Shown: positions 7,757 to 16,225 of the stretch, one piece after another
Position numbering within the stretch: the first letter of the stretch is position 1
How the letters are laid out: each line of letters starts with the position of its first letter
Assembly: GCF_900240305.1 (NCBI RefSeq)
Contig: NZ_LT964854.1
Location: 2,046,001-2,110,000, forward strand
Length of the DNA stretch: 64,000 nucleotides
Source of the DNA: Ottowia massiliensis
Lineage (GTDB): Bacteria > Pseudomonadota > Gammaproteobacteria > Burkholderiales > Burkholderiaceae_C
Direction: 5' to 3'
The notes under the pieces: generated by a model
Seen by the model: the letters and a program-made list of their open reading frames with translations, nothing else
Databases searched by the model: none
Told to the model about the DNA's origin: nothing
Position numbers and translations under genes: made by a program

Positions 7757-8533
7757 ATGCTTCTCATCCCCGCAATTGATCTGAAAGACGGCCACTGTGT
7801 GCGCCTCAAGCAAGGCGACATGGCCCAGGCCACCACCTTCAGCGAAGCGCCCGCCGACATGGCCGCGCACTGGCTGGAGCAAGGCGCGCGCCGCCTGCAC
7901 TTGGTTGATTTGAATGGCGCCTTTGCCGGCAAGCCGCAGAACATGGCGGCCATTCGCGCCATCTTGCGGCAAGTGGCGGGCCAGGCGCCCGTGCAGCTGG
8001 GCGGCGGCATCCGCGATCTGGACACCATTGAAAAGTACCTGGACGCGGGCATCAGCCACGTCATCATCGGCACCGCCGCCGTCAAAAACCCCGGTTTTCT
8101 GAAAGACGCCTGCGCCGCGTTTGACAGCCACATCATCGTGGGCCTGGACGCGCGCGAGGGCAAAGTGGCCACCGACGGCTGGAGCCGCGCCACGCACCAC
8201 GAAGTGACCGATCTGGCGCGCAAGTTCCAGGACTGGGGCGCGCAAAGCATCATCTACACCGACATAGGCCGCGACGGCATGCTCACCGGCATCAACATCG
8301 AGGCCACCGTGCGCCTGGCGCAGGCGCTTTCCATTCCCGTCATCGCCTCCGGCGGCCTGTCTTCAATGAGCGACATCGAACAGCTCTGCGCTGTGCAGGG
8401 CGAAGGCATTGAAGGCGTGATTTGCGGCCGCGCCATCTACAGCGGCGCGCTGGACTTTGCCGCCGCGCAGGCCCGCGCCGACGCGCTGTGCGCCAGCGCG
8501 GACAAGCCAGCGAGCGGCGCGGCCCGCGCGTGA
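7757..8533 (+). CDS. hisA: Phosphoribosylformimino-AICAR ribotide isomerase
   Basis: A (beta/alpha)8-barrel isomerase converting ProFAR to PRFAR before the HisHF step. The 258-residue product begins MLLIPAIDLKDGHCVRLKQGD, with the catalytic Asp in AIDLKDG and phosphate-binding stretches QLGGGIRD and IASGGLSS. The second catalytic Asp is in YTDIGRDGM. Length is a little over the usual 245 because of a C-terminal Ala-rich tail. In relatives hisF follows immediately; here a repeat-bearing gap and queC follow instead. Confidence 0.95.
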   Translation: MLLIPAIDLKDGHCVRLKQGDMAQATTFSEAPADMAAHWLEQGARRLHLVDLNGAFAGKPQNMAAIRAILRQVAGQAPVQLGGGIRDLDTIEKYLDAGISHVIIGTAAVKNPGFLKDACAAFDSHIIVGLDAREGKVATDGWSRATHHEVTDLARKFQDWGAQSIIYTDIGRDGMLTGINIEATVRLAQALSIPVIASGGLSSMSDIEQLCAVQGEGIEGVICGRAIYSGALDFAAAQARADALCASADKPASGAARA

Positions 8534-9116
8534 GAGCCTGCTCGCAGCCCAGCCTTCATGCGCCGGGTTTAGGTTCAGCGCCTCATTTAGCTCCGCTTTT
8601 CATAGCGTGAGGTCCTAGTGAAACCAGCGCAGGGCAGCTTTTCGATACCCCTGAATTTGCTCCTGTTTCTGCTGTTTCATGGTGCTTGCCAGAAGCTGGC
8701 TGCCGCCTGCCGCCAAGGGTAAAACGCCCGTGCGGGCCAAGTTGTCCGCTTCTTGATCCTCCAGATAACCTGTTCACACCCCGTTCGCAGACGCCAGAAG
8801 CGCAAACTCGGGCGATCTGCGGCCTTGCAAGCCCTCGCCGGGCTGCAAATTGAATGCAAGTGAGCTGTGCGTGAAGCACAAGCCCGTTTACACCTTGCTG
8901 CTCCATCCTGATGCGCCGCCTCTGGCGGTCAGACTTTGCGGCCAGATGCTGAACAGGTTCCGGTTAAGGCGGGCTGTCAGTCCGCGCGGCCATGGCGGGC
9001 AAGAAGGCCGTGTCCGCTTCAGGCCCGAGGCCGCAAGCCCAGCCAGCGCCAGACCTCCAGCATGGCCAAAGCCAGCGATCTGGCCGCCCTTCATCTTTGT
9101 TGTCCCTTTCACCGCC
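8534..9116. other. 583-base gap holding one interspersed repeat
   Basis: Contains one ~90-bp repeat (8588-8672) and, downstream, two imperfect CTGTTCA/CTGAACAGGTTC words near 8770 and 8946 that recur beside other copies. No gene is supported. An open frame running into queC from 8850 is treated as fortuitous. Confidence 0.5.
8588..8672 (+). repeat. Interspersed ~90-bp repeat, copy 1
   Basis: Shows all family landmarks in the same order: left arm ending TTTTCATAGC, the core GTCCTAGTG, GCGCAGGGCAGCTTTT, and the right arm TGAATTTGCTCCTGTTTCTG. Lies downstream of hisA. Confidence 0.85.
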
Positions 9117-9857
9117 ATGTCTGAAGCACACCGCAATGCCCTCGTTTTGTTTTCCGGCGGGCAGGACTCCGCCACCTGCCTGGCCTACGCCCTCACGCGC
9201 TACGAGCGCGTGGAAACCATCGGCTTTGACTACGGCCAGCGCCATCGCGTGGAGCTGACGCAGCGGCTGGCCGTGCTTGCTGCGCTGCGCCAGCGCTTTG
9301 CGGCCTGGAGCGGGCGGCTGGGAGAGGACCACGTGCTCGATTTGCCCGTGCTCGGCCAGATCAGCGACACCGCCATGACGCGCGACATCGCCATCGAAAC
9401 ACAAGCCGGCGGCATGCTCAACACCTTTGTGCCTGGCCGCAATTTGCTGTTTCTCACCCTGGCGGCGGCGCTGGCCTGGCGGCGCGGCCTGAGCGTCATC
9501 GTCACCGGCGTGTGCGAAACCGATTTTTCCGGCTACCCCGATTGCCGCGACGACACCATGAAAGCCCTGCAAGTGGCGCTCACCCTCGGCATGGACCGCC
9601 GCTACGTCATCGACACCCCGCTCATGTGGCTGGACAAGGCCGCAACCTGGCAGCTCGCACACGATTTGGGCCAGCAGGCCGACCCCGCAGGCGGCGGCGC
9701 AGACCTGGTGCGTCTGATTACCGAGCACACCCACACCTGCTACCTGGGCGACCGCACCCATCGCCACCCCTGGGGCTGGGGCTGCGGCCACTGCCCCGCC
9801 TGCGAGCTGCGCGCCCGGGGCTGGGCGAAATACAGCCAGCCGCGCTCAAGCAGCTGA
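9117..9857 (+). CDS. queC: 7-cyano-7-deazaguanine synthase
   Basis: ATP-dependent ligase that turns 7-carboxy-7-deazaguanine into preQ0 on the route to queuosine. The 246-residue product has the N-terminal PP-loop SGGQDSATC and a C-terminal zinc-binding cysteine set (CYLGDR ... CGHCPAC). ATG 9117 gives the standard short N-terminus (MSEAHRNALVLFSGG). The frame is open further upstream but that part has no QueC similarity. It stands alone on this strand, with repeats on both sides and no other que genes nearby. Confidence 0.93.
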   Translation: MSEAHRNALVLFSGGQDSATCLAYALTRYERVETIGFDYGQRHRVELTQRLAVLAALRQRFAAWSGRLGEDHVLDLPVLGQISDTAMTRDIAIETQAGGMLNTFVPGRNLLFLTLAAALAWRRGLSVIVTGVCETDFSGYPDCRDDTMKALQVALTLGMDRRYVIDTPLMWLDKAATWQLAHDLGQQADPAGGGADLVRLITEHTHTCYLGDRTHRHPWGWGCGHCPACELRARGWAKYSQPRSSS

Positions 9858-10181
9858 TCGCACCTGGCTCGTAGTCGGACTATGAACAGCTTCCAGGGCC
9901 ATCTTTAGCTCCTGAAAGCAAAGCTGGACGTGTCTTGACTGATGGCCTGCCCCAAGGTTCAGGCACCAGGAAAGCAGAAAAAGGCTTTTTCCGCTTCTTT
10001 ATCAATAGCATGGTGTCTTGGCGGAATGTGCGCCAATGCCGTTTCAATGCGCCTTGAATCCGCTCCTCTTTTTAATGCGCTGGTTTGCGGCGAACTGTCT
10101 CGATGCCGCCTAGAATCTGGCTGATTCAACCAGTTGGGCCAGGCCGTGCGCTTGGCCTGTTTTTTCGCAAGGAGACCCCAC
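9858..10181. other. 324-base gap with repeat copy 2
   Basis: Holds the repeat at 9990-10080 and the ribosome site of the following antitoxin gene (AAGGAGA at 10169). No other feature is visible. Confidence 0.5.
9990..10080 (+). repeat. Interspersed ~90-bp repeat, copy 2
   Basis: Left arm CGCTTCTTTATCAATAGC, core GTCTTGGCGGAA (degenerate at CCTAG), then TGCGCCAATGCCGTTT and right arm TTGAATCCGCTCCTCTTTTT. Lies between queC and the vapBC-like pair. Confidence 0.85.
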
Positions 10182-10595
10182 ATGACTGCCGCCATGCCGG
10201 CCGCGAGCGCGGCCACTGTGGGCTTGTTTGAGGCCAAGACCCGTTTGTCCGAATACGTCGCCCGCGCCGAGCGGGGCGAAGAAGTCATCATCACCCGGCA
10301 CAACAAGCCCGTGGCCCGCATCGTGCCCATGACGGCTGAAGCGCCCGCGCGGCCCGTGCCGCGTTTTGTGCAGCGCACGTTCCATATGGGACTGCCACAG
10401 CAGCCAGACGCCGGGCAGCCAGGCAAGCTGGCAGGCGAGCTGGACGTGCAGGCATTTTTGGCGCTGGACGCCCGGCTCCATGCCGAGTGGCAAGCGCAGC
10501 GAAAACAGCCGCCGCGCCGTTCTGGCCGCTCCAGGCATGCAGCGCAGCAGCCCGCCGCCAGCGCAGATGCCGCAAGCAAAGCCGCCGCAGATTGA
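10182..10595 (+). CDS. Antitoxin, Phd/YefM-type (VapB-like)
   Basis: A 137-residue protein whose first ~50 residues match prevent-host-death antitoxins: VGLFEAKTRLSEYVARAERG, then EEVIITRHNKPVARIVPM. The N-terminal part would bind DNA and autoregulate the operon. The remaining 85 residues are Gln/Ala/Pro-rich with DVQAFLALDARLHAEWQAQR, presumably the toxin-neutralising tail, longer than average. AAGGAGA precedes ATG 10182. It is followed 9 bases later by a PIN-domain toxin gene on the same strand. Confidence 0.85.
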   Translation: MTAAMPAASAATVGLFEAKTRLSEYVARAERGEEVIITRHNKPVARIVPMTAEAPARPVPRFVQRTFHMGLPQQPDAGQPGKLAGELDVQAFLALDARLHAEWQAQRKQPPRRSGRSRHAAQQPAASADAASKAAAD

Positions 10596-10604
10596 GACCG
10601 CGCC

Positions 10605-11054
10605 GTGAAGCTGCCTGATACCAATGTGCTGGTTTACAGCGTCAATGCCAGCAGCCCCCAGCATGCGGCGGCCACGGTCTGGCTGGAGCAGGCGTTTGCC
10701 AGCCAGAACGTGGCCTTTGCCTGGAATGCGCTGATTGGCTTTGTGCGCATTGCCACGCATCCGCGCGTGATGCCCGCGCCTTTGTCGGTGGCCGAGGCCA
10801 CAGGCGTGGTGGACGAGTGGCTGGCGCATCCGCATGCCGTGCTGGCGCAGCCGGGCGCCCGCCATGCCGATTTGTTTTTCAAGCTCTTGCTGCAATGCGG
10901 CGCGGGCGGCAACCTGACCAATGACGCCCACCTGGCCGCGCTGGCCATTGAGCACGAAGCCGCCGTGGGCACGTTTGACGCCGATTTCCTCCAGTTCAGG
11001 GGCGTGCAAGTGGATTTGCTGCGCCCTGATTCTTTTCCTTCACAACAACCATGA
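10605..11054 (+). CDS. PIN-domain toxin (VapC-like ribonuclease)
   Basis: A 149-residue PIN-domain protein: N-terminal PDTNVLVY with the first acidic residue, mid-region NALIGFVRIATHPRV, and the C-terminal NLTNDAHLAALAIEH and GTFDADFLQF motifs carrying the other acidic residues. The Glu of many VapC proteins is not at its usual place, as is common in this NALxxFxRxAT subfamily. VapC toxins cleave specific RNAs and are held by the cognate antitoxin, here the preceding gene. The start is GTG 10605, because no ATG precedes the PDTNVL motif. Its last codons overlap the alaS ATG (11051-11054). Confidence 0.85.
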   Translation: MKLPDTNVLVYSVNASSPQHAAATVWLEQAFASQNVAFAWNALIGFVRIATHPRVMPAPLSVAEATGVVDEWLAHPHAVLAQPGARHADLFFKLLLQCGAGGNLTNDAHLAALAIEHEAAVGTFDADFLQFRGVQVDLLRPDSFPSQQP

Positions 11055-13954
11055 CGACCCATTCAGTCCCCCACATGTCCGTGGCGCAAATCCGCCAGAC
11101 TTTTCTCGACTTTTTCGCCGCGCGCGGGCACACCATCGTGCCTTCTTCGCCACTGGTGCCTGCCAACGACCCCACGCTCATGTTCACCAACAGCGGTATG
11201 GTGCAGTTCAAGGATGTGTTTCTGGGCGCCGACAAGCGCCCCTACCACCGCGCCACCAGCGTGCAAGCCTGCCTGCGCGCGGGCGGCAAGCACAACGATC
11301 TGGAAAACGTGGGCTACACCGCGCGCCACCACACTTTTTTCGAGATGCTGGGCAACTGGAGCTTTGGCGACTATTTCAAGAAAGAAAGCCTGCAATGGGG
11401 CTGGGAGCTGCTCACGCAGGTCTACAAGCTGCCGCCCGAGCGCCTGCTGGCCACCGTCTATCACGAAGACGACGAGGCATATGACATCTGGACGAAAGTC
11501 ATCGGCCTGCCGCCCGAGCGCGTGATTCGCATCGGCGACAACAAGGGCGGCAAATACAAGAGCGACAACTTCTGGATGATGGCCGACACCGGCCCTTGCG
11601 GCCCCAGCAGCGAAATCTTCTACGACCACGGCCCCGGCGTGCCCGGCGGCCCTCCCGGCAGCCCCGATGAAGACGGCGACCGCTTCATTGAAATCTGGAA
11701 CCACGTGTTCATGCAGTTTGAAATGCATGAAGACGGCAGCGTCACCCGCCTGCCCGCGCCCTGCGTGGATACCGGCATGGGGCTGGAGCGCCTGGCCGCC
11801 ATCTTGCAAGGCGTGCACAGCAATTACGAGATTGATTTGTTTCAGGCGCTCATCCGCGCCGCCGCGCGCGAAGTGGGCGTGCCCTTCAGCATGGACGTGC
11901 CCAGCCTGAAGGTGATTGCCGACCACATCCGCGCCTGCTCTTTTCTCATTGCCGACGGCGTCATTCCCGGCAACGAAGGGCGCGGCTATGTGCTGCGCCG
12001 CATCATCCGCCGCGCCATCCGCCACGGCTACAAGCTGGGGCAAAAGCAGCCGTTTTTCTACAAGCTCGTGCCTGATCTGGCGCGCGAAATAGGCAGCGCC
12101 TATCCGCGTTTGGTCGAGCAGGAGGCGCACATCACCGAAACGCTTAAGGCCGAGGAAGAACGCTTCTTCGAGACGCTGGAAAAGGGTATCAACTTTCTTG
12201 AGTTTGGTATCGCCTGGTCGAGACTTCCTAGTTACGAAAGAGGAAATGCTCAAAAGGGTCAGAAATTATCTACTCCAAAAGAACATACTGAGTTTAGGGC
12301 GCTTGCCCATGTAAATATTCACGGGAAACGATGTGTCGTTATTCCTAGGCGGGACATGCTTACTTTGGAAAGTGCTTCTTATATTTACCCGGATTTTTGG
12401 GGAAAATCACTCAGCCAGTCTGGAACCTGGTTGCCTCAATGGGTGGAGGCTATAAAAGATTGGGCAAATAAAAACGCTTCCGGTTCTGTATTGAATGGTC
12501 ACGTGGCGTTTGAACTGCACGACACTTACGGCTTCCCGCTCGACCTCACGCAAGACGTGTGCCGAGAGCGCGGCGTGACGGTGGATGTAGCCGGTTTCGA
12601 TGCTGCCATGCAGCAGCAGAAAGACGCTGCCCGCGCCGCCGGCAAGTTCAAGATGGACAAGCTGCTCGAATACGATGGCGAAGCGGGCGTCTTTACCGGC
12701 TACGAGGAAATGACCCACGATGCTTGCCGCGTCGTTGCGCTATACGCCGATGGCGCCAGCGCGGACGAACTGAAAGCGGGGCAGGCCGGCGTGGTTGTGC
12801 TCGACACCACGCCTTTCTACGCCGAAAGCGGCGGCCAGGTGGGCGATGCCGGCCTGCTCACCGCCCCCGGCGTGGTGTTTGAAGTGGCCGACACACAAAA
12901 AATCAAGGCCGGCGTGCACGGCCACCACGGCGCGCTCACGCAAGGCGCGCTCAAGGTGGGCGACGCCGTGCAGGCGCAAGTGGACGCGCTGCGCCGTCAG
13001 GCCACCATGCGCAACCACAGCGTCACCCACCTCATGCACAAGGCCCTGCGCGAAGTGCTCGGCAGCCATGTGCAGCAAAAAGGCTCGCTCGTCGATGCCG
13101 CCAAAACCCGCTTTGACTTCACGCACGGCGCGCCCGTCACGCCCGAAGAAATCGCCGAAATCGAACGCCGCGTGAACGCCGAAATCCTGGCCAACACCGC
13201 CACGCAAGCGCGCGTGATGGACATCGACAGCGCCCGCGAAACCGGCGCCATGATGCTTTTTGGCGAGAAATACGGCGACACCGTGCGCGTGCTCGACATC
13301 GGCGCCAGCCGCGAGCTGTGCGGCGGCACCCACGTGGCCCGCACCGGCGACATTGGCCTGTTCAAAATCGTCATGGAAAGCGGCGTGGCCGCCGGCATCC
13401 GCCGCGTGGAAGCCATCACGGGCCTGAACGCCCTGAACTGGGCGCGAGCCACCGAAAACGCCGTGCAATCGGCCGCCGCCGCCCTGCATGCCCCCGCTGC
13501 CGATCTGCAAGGCCGCCTGCGCCAAACGCTCGATCACATCAAAACGCTGGAAAAAGAAGTGGCCCAGCTCAAGGGGCGCCTGGCCAGCGCACAGGGCGGC
13601 GAACTGGCCAGCCAGGCCGTCAGCGTTCATGGCGTGCAGGTGCTCGCCGCCCGCCTTGATGGCGCAGACGCCCAAACCCTGCGCGAGACGATGGACAAGC
13701 TCAAAGACAAGCTCAAAACCGCCGCCATCGTGCTGGCCGCCACATCCGAAGGCAAAGTGCAGCTGGCCGCAGGCGTCACGCCCGACACCGTGGGCCGCAT
13801 CAAGGCGGGCGAACTTGTGAACTTCGTTGCCCAACAAGTAGGCGGCAAAGGCGGCGGCAAGCCCGACATGGCCATGGCCGGCGGCACCAACGTCGCCGCG
13901 CTGCCCCAGGCCCTGCAAAGCGTGCAAGAGTGGGTGGCCGCCAAACTGGCTTGA
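11051..13954 (+). CDS. alaS: Alanyl-tRNA synthetase with in-frame insertion
   Basis: Charges tRNA-Ala. The 967-residue product has the class II core (RHHTFFEMLGNWSFGDYFK, GPCGPSSEIF), the tRNA-recognition region (LHDTYGFPLDLT), the editing domain (HSVTHLMHKAL and CGGTHVARTGDIG) and the C-Ala tail ending with a Gly-rich GGKGGGKPDMAMAGG. Normal length is about 870-880. The surplus is a block of about 95 residues (Phe385-Ser479, bases 12203-12487) inserted between the helix GINFLE and VLNGHVAFELHDTYGFP. ATG 11051 overlaps the vapC stop; Met9 at 11075 is a possible alternative start. All catalytic and editing motifs are intact, so the enzyme is expected to work. Confidence 0.95.
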   Translation: MTTHSVPHMSVAQIRQTFLDFFAARGHTIVPSSPLVPANDPTLMFTNSGMVQFKDVFLGADKRPYHRATSVQACLRAGGKHNDLENVGYTARHHTFFEMLGNWSFGDYFKKESLQWGWELLTQVYKLPPERLLATVYHEDDEAYDIWTKVIGLPPERVIRIGDNKGGKYKSDNFWMMADTGPCGPSSEIFYDHGPGVPGGPPGSPDEDGDRFIEIWNHVFMQFEMHEDGSVTRLPAPCVDTGMGLERLAAILQGVHSNYEIDLFQALIRAAAREVGVPFSMDVPSLKVIADHIRACSFLIADGVIPGNEGRGYVLRRIIRRAIRHGYKLGQKQPFFYKLVPDLAREIGSAYPRLVEQEAHITETLKAEEERFFETLEKGINFLEFGIAWSRLPSYERGNAQKGQKLSTPKEHTEFRALAHVNIHGKRCVVIPRRDMLTLESASYIYPDFWGKSLSQSGTWLPQWVEAIKDWANKNASGSVLNGHVAFELHDTYGFPLDLTQDVCRERGVTVDVAGFDAAMQQQKDAARAAGKFKMDKLLEYDGEAGVFTGYEEMTHDACRVVALYADGASADELKAGQAGVVVLDTTPFYAESGGQVGDAGLLTAPGVVFEVADTQKIKAGVHGHHGALTQGALKVGDAVQAQVDALRRQATMRNHSVTHLMHKALREVLGSHVQQKGSLVDAAKTRFDFTHGAPVTPEEIAEIERRVNAEILANTATQARVMDIDSARETGAMMLFGEKYGDTVRVLDIGASRELCGGTHVARTGDIGLFKIVMESGVAAGIRRVEAITGLNALNWARATENAVQSAAAALHAPAADLQGRLRQTLDHIKTLEKEVAQLKGRLASAQGGELASQAVSVHGVQVLAARLDGADAQTLRETMDKLKDKLKTAAIVLAATSEGKVQLAAGVTPDTVGRIKAGELVNFVAQQVGGKGGGKPDMAMAGGTNVAALPQALQSVQEWVAAKLA
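12203..12487 (+). other. Low-GC in-frame insert within alaS
   Basis: About 285 bases at roughly 44% GC by hand count, inside a gene that is otherwise in the mid-60s. It encodes FGIAWSRLPSYERGN... through ...VEAIKDWANKNASGS, a stretch without similarity to AlaS or any family I recognise. There are no intein splice residues (no Cys/Ser start, no His-Asn end) and no stop codons. The low GC spills slightly into AlaS-like codons on both sides. Confidence 0.85.
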
Positions 13955-14162
13955 GAGCCTGCTCGCATCGTGGGAGCGAAAAGCGCGGCCTCGGGCGCGG
14001 CTTGCGGCGTTGCGACCCATCCCAATCCGCTCTTTCGCCCCTCACGTTCAAATCATGAACTGGTTCTGAAAGCCAGCGCCCGGGGCTGCCAGGCCCGGGC
14101 GGCAAGAGAACAGCCAGAAAGGGAAGCCAAAAGGAAAATCCCAAAAGGAGCCAAAACAATGA

Positions 14163-14717
14163 GCAAAGGCCGGCGTCGATTGGGTCTTTGCGGGATCACG
14201 ATTGGCACGCCTTGCGCTTGCAATGGCTCTATCAGCCATTGAACATCAAACGCTTTGTCTGCCAGCGCCAGCAGCGCCCCAAACTTTTGGTTCCGGATCA
14301 GTTCTTGGTCTCCTTTGCTGGCATGGCATCAGAGCGAACTTGAGCAGATTGCCGGCGCATCGCACAAGGCCCGTATCCTGCCGGGTGAGTGGCCTATGGC
14401 CTGGCTTTGAGTCCCGCGCCCGGGCTGTGACGGTGCACTTTCACGGTCGTGGCATCGGCCATGGCGTATTGCATATCCGGCTGGTCGCTGACGGCATCAA
14501 AGAGTTTTTGCCTTGCCCCCGTCGCGAAAGCGCTTGAAGACGGTGTTGCATTTGCCAAATTCTTCAGGCCAATCGCGCCAGGGGCTGCCTGTGCACACGA
14601 TCCACGGCACGGCCTCTGCAAATCAAGCGCTTATTCGCGCCTCTTGGCACTGCATCGCCAGGCGTGCCCAGGCAGTGCGGGGTCATTAGCGCTCACTGCT
14701 TGTCGTTTGATACTCAT
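14163..14717 (-). pseudogene. IS5-family transposase remnant
   Basis: Read on the minus strand, separate frames give a start (MSIKRQAVSANDPALPG), then AVPWIVCTGSPWRDWPEEFG and CNTVFKRFRDGGKAK, then LFDAVSDQPDMQYAMADATT with VKVHRHS, then GNLLKFALMPCQQ, and finally ADKAFDVQWLIEPLQAQG with VPIVIPQRPNRRRP. These are the successive DDE-transposase blocks of the IS5 family, including the catalytic D of DATTVKVHR. At least three frameshifts, one internal stop, an internal deletion and a missing 3' end make it non-functional. No terminal inverted repeats were identified. Confidence 0.85.
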
Positions 14718-14760
14718 CTTTCCATGGCGGGATTGCAGCCATAAGAGGTGATTTTCAACA

Positions 14761-14821
14761 ATCCCTAGTGGAAAGTGCGCAAAACGGCATTTCATACTCC
14801 CTGAATTTGCTCCCGCTCTGC
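14761..14821 (+). repeat. Interspersed ~90-bp repeat, copy 3 (left arm missing)
   Basis: The core CCTAGTGGAAAGTGCGC and right part CGGCATTTCATACTCC, TGAATTTGCTCCCG are present, but the left arm is replaced by unrelated sequence. It is therefore truncated at about 14761, close to the end of the IS5 remnant. Confidence 0.75.
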
Positions 14822-14879
14822 CGAAGCCATTACCCGCCCTTACTCGGGCTTACAACGGAGCCATCACCCTGCTGCCCCC

Positions 14880-15545
14880 GTGTTGCCTCACGATCAATTC
14901 TGGTTTGAAAACTTCCGCATGGGCATCTTCCCGAATCTGTTTGCAGACGGTCAGTTTCCCAAAGATGCCGCCAGCCTGAACCAGTTTTTGCGCCAAATCA
15001 CGCCCAACACCGGTGCGTATGATTTGGATGTGGTATCCGATGCCGTTGCCGCCGTGTTCGACCGTATTGGCGAAGACGTGTTGATTGCCCACTCACAAGG
15101 CGGCGGCCCCGGTTGGCAGACCGTGCTGAAAAATCCTGAAAAAGTGAAAGTCGTGGTTTCCTACGAACCCGGCACCGAGTTTGTTTTCCCCGAAAAAGAA
15201 ATGCCGAGCGTTGCCACACCCGCTAACGACGCCGCCAACATTTCACTCTCGCAGCCTATCAGTACTGAACGTTTCGCCCTGCTGACCCAAATGCCCATCA
15301 TCATCTATGACGGTGATTACATTTCGGTAGAGAACCCGCATTGGGCATCGCAGCGGTGGATTGAACGCATCCGTATGGCGCAAGCCTTTGCCGACTGCGT
15401 AAATCGCCACGGCGGCGACGCGAGCGTTGTGCAGTTGCCTGACATCGGCATACGCGGCAACAGTCATTTCGCCTTTATCGAAGCAAATAACGTGGAAATC
15501 ACTGATGTGTTGGAAAACTGGTTGGAAGAAAAAGGTCTGAAATAA
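14880..15545 (+). pseudogene. Alpha/beta-hydrolase, 5'-truncated
   Basis: The open frame covers about 221 residues of an alpha/beta-hydrolase whose relatives I recall as roughly 330-360 residues. It begins abruptly at LPHDQFWFENFRMGIFPNLF, so the N-terminal third, including the first strands and oxyanion loop, is absent. The nucleophile elbow AHSQGGGPG is present, as are a later acidic segment and the catalytic-type His in GNSHFAFIE. Sampled lines average about 54% GC, lower than the window, which suggests horizontal acquisition; the sequence style resembles Neisseria-type homologues. The truncation abuts the IS5 remnant and a broken repeat. A short active version cannot be excluded. Confidence 0.7.
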
Positions 15546-15929
15546 GCAGCCCGCACACGATAAAGCTAGCCTTCCCTTATTTACAATCAGTCTCCAAGAA
15601 GTTCCATGAACCTCGCCATCACCGCAAGAAAAAAGCTTTTTCCTTGCGGAAATCCCGTTGGATTGCTTGAGGTTCCACTGCAGACAGCATTTGCTGGTGC
15701 GGCGGGTTTGGGAAGGATTCGAAATAACCCGAGATGACTATTGGCAGCGATAGCCGTCTCTTTTTTTATACGCTGCCACTTTCGGATAGGCGCAGAGCGG
15801 CATTTTTAATAATGTTTGCGCAAGGTTTGCCGCCTCGTCCTTCTCCTCCGCTTGATAGGCGGATGGCGGCGGGCCGCCAGTGGCAAAAGGTGCTGAAAAA
15901 CGAGGCACGGCGGCCATTTCCTTGTCCGT

Positions 15930-16005
15930 CAGGCACTTGCGCGCGGCATACACGTTTGCCCCCGGCTTTTCCACAGCTTTGCGCCCGCAGGGTGTGAAAA
16001 AGCCG
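15930..16005 (+). repeat. DnaA-box-like repeat unit 1
   Basis: Begins CAGGCACTTGCGCGCGGCAT and contains TTTTCCACA at 15967 on the plus strand and TTTTTCACA on the minus strand (15993-16001). Both fit the relaxed DnaA-box pattern TTWTNCACA and face each other. Confidence 0.55.
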
Positions 16006-16090
16006 GTTTGCTCTGAACAGGTTCTCGCGCCAGGGGCCGCGAGCGCGGCGCTGCCAAAAAAGAAGGCAGCGGCGGCGAATCCTTGGCTTT

Positions 16091-16166
16091 CAGTCACTTG
16101 CGCGCGCCGTACCGGCTTGTCCACGGCTTGCCCACAGCTTTGCGCCCGGCGCGTGTGCAAAACCGC
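16091..16166 (+). repeat. DnaA-box-like repeat unit 2
   Basis: Begins CAGTCACTTGCGCGCGCCGT. The forward box is degenerate (TTGCCCACA at 16128), but the opposing TTTTGCACA on the minus strand (16154-16162) fits TTWTNCACA. Confidence 0.55.
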
Positions 16167-16225
16167 CGCGCCTGGCTGGCGCGCCCTGCCCATTTTTCAG
16201 GCAAATCATGCGCCGCCTTGCCGCG

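Larger units (their letters stand above)
13955..14879. other. Scar region: IS5 remnant and truncated repeat
   Basis: No intact gene. It contains a decayed transposase (14163-14717) and a 5'-truncated repeat copy (14761-14821), listed separately. The first 200 bases after alaS have no recognisable content. Confidence 0.6.

Noticed and set aside
8850..9116. N-terminal extension of QueC
   Set aside because: The frame is open, but the sequence is unlike QueC, and ATG 9117 gives the normal N-terminus.
12203..12487. Intein within AlaS
   Set aside because: There is no Cys/Ser at the left junction, no His-Asn at the right, and the length (about 95 residues) is below known mini-inteins.
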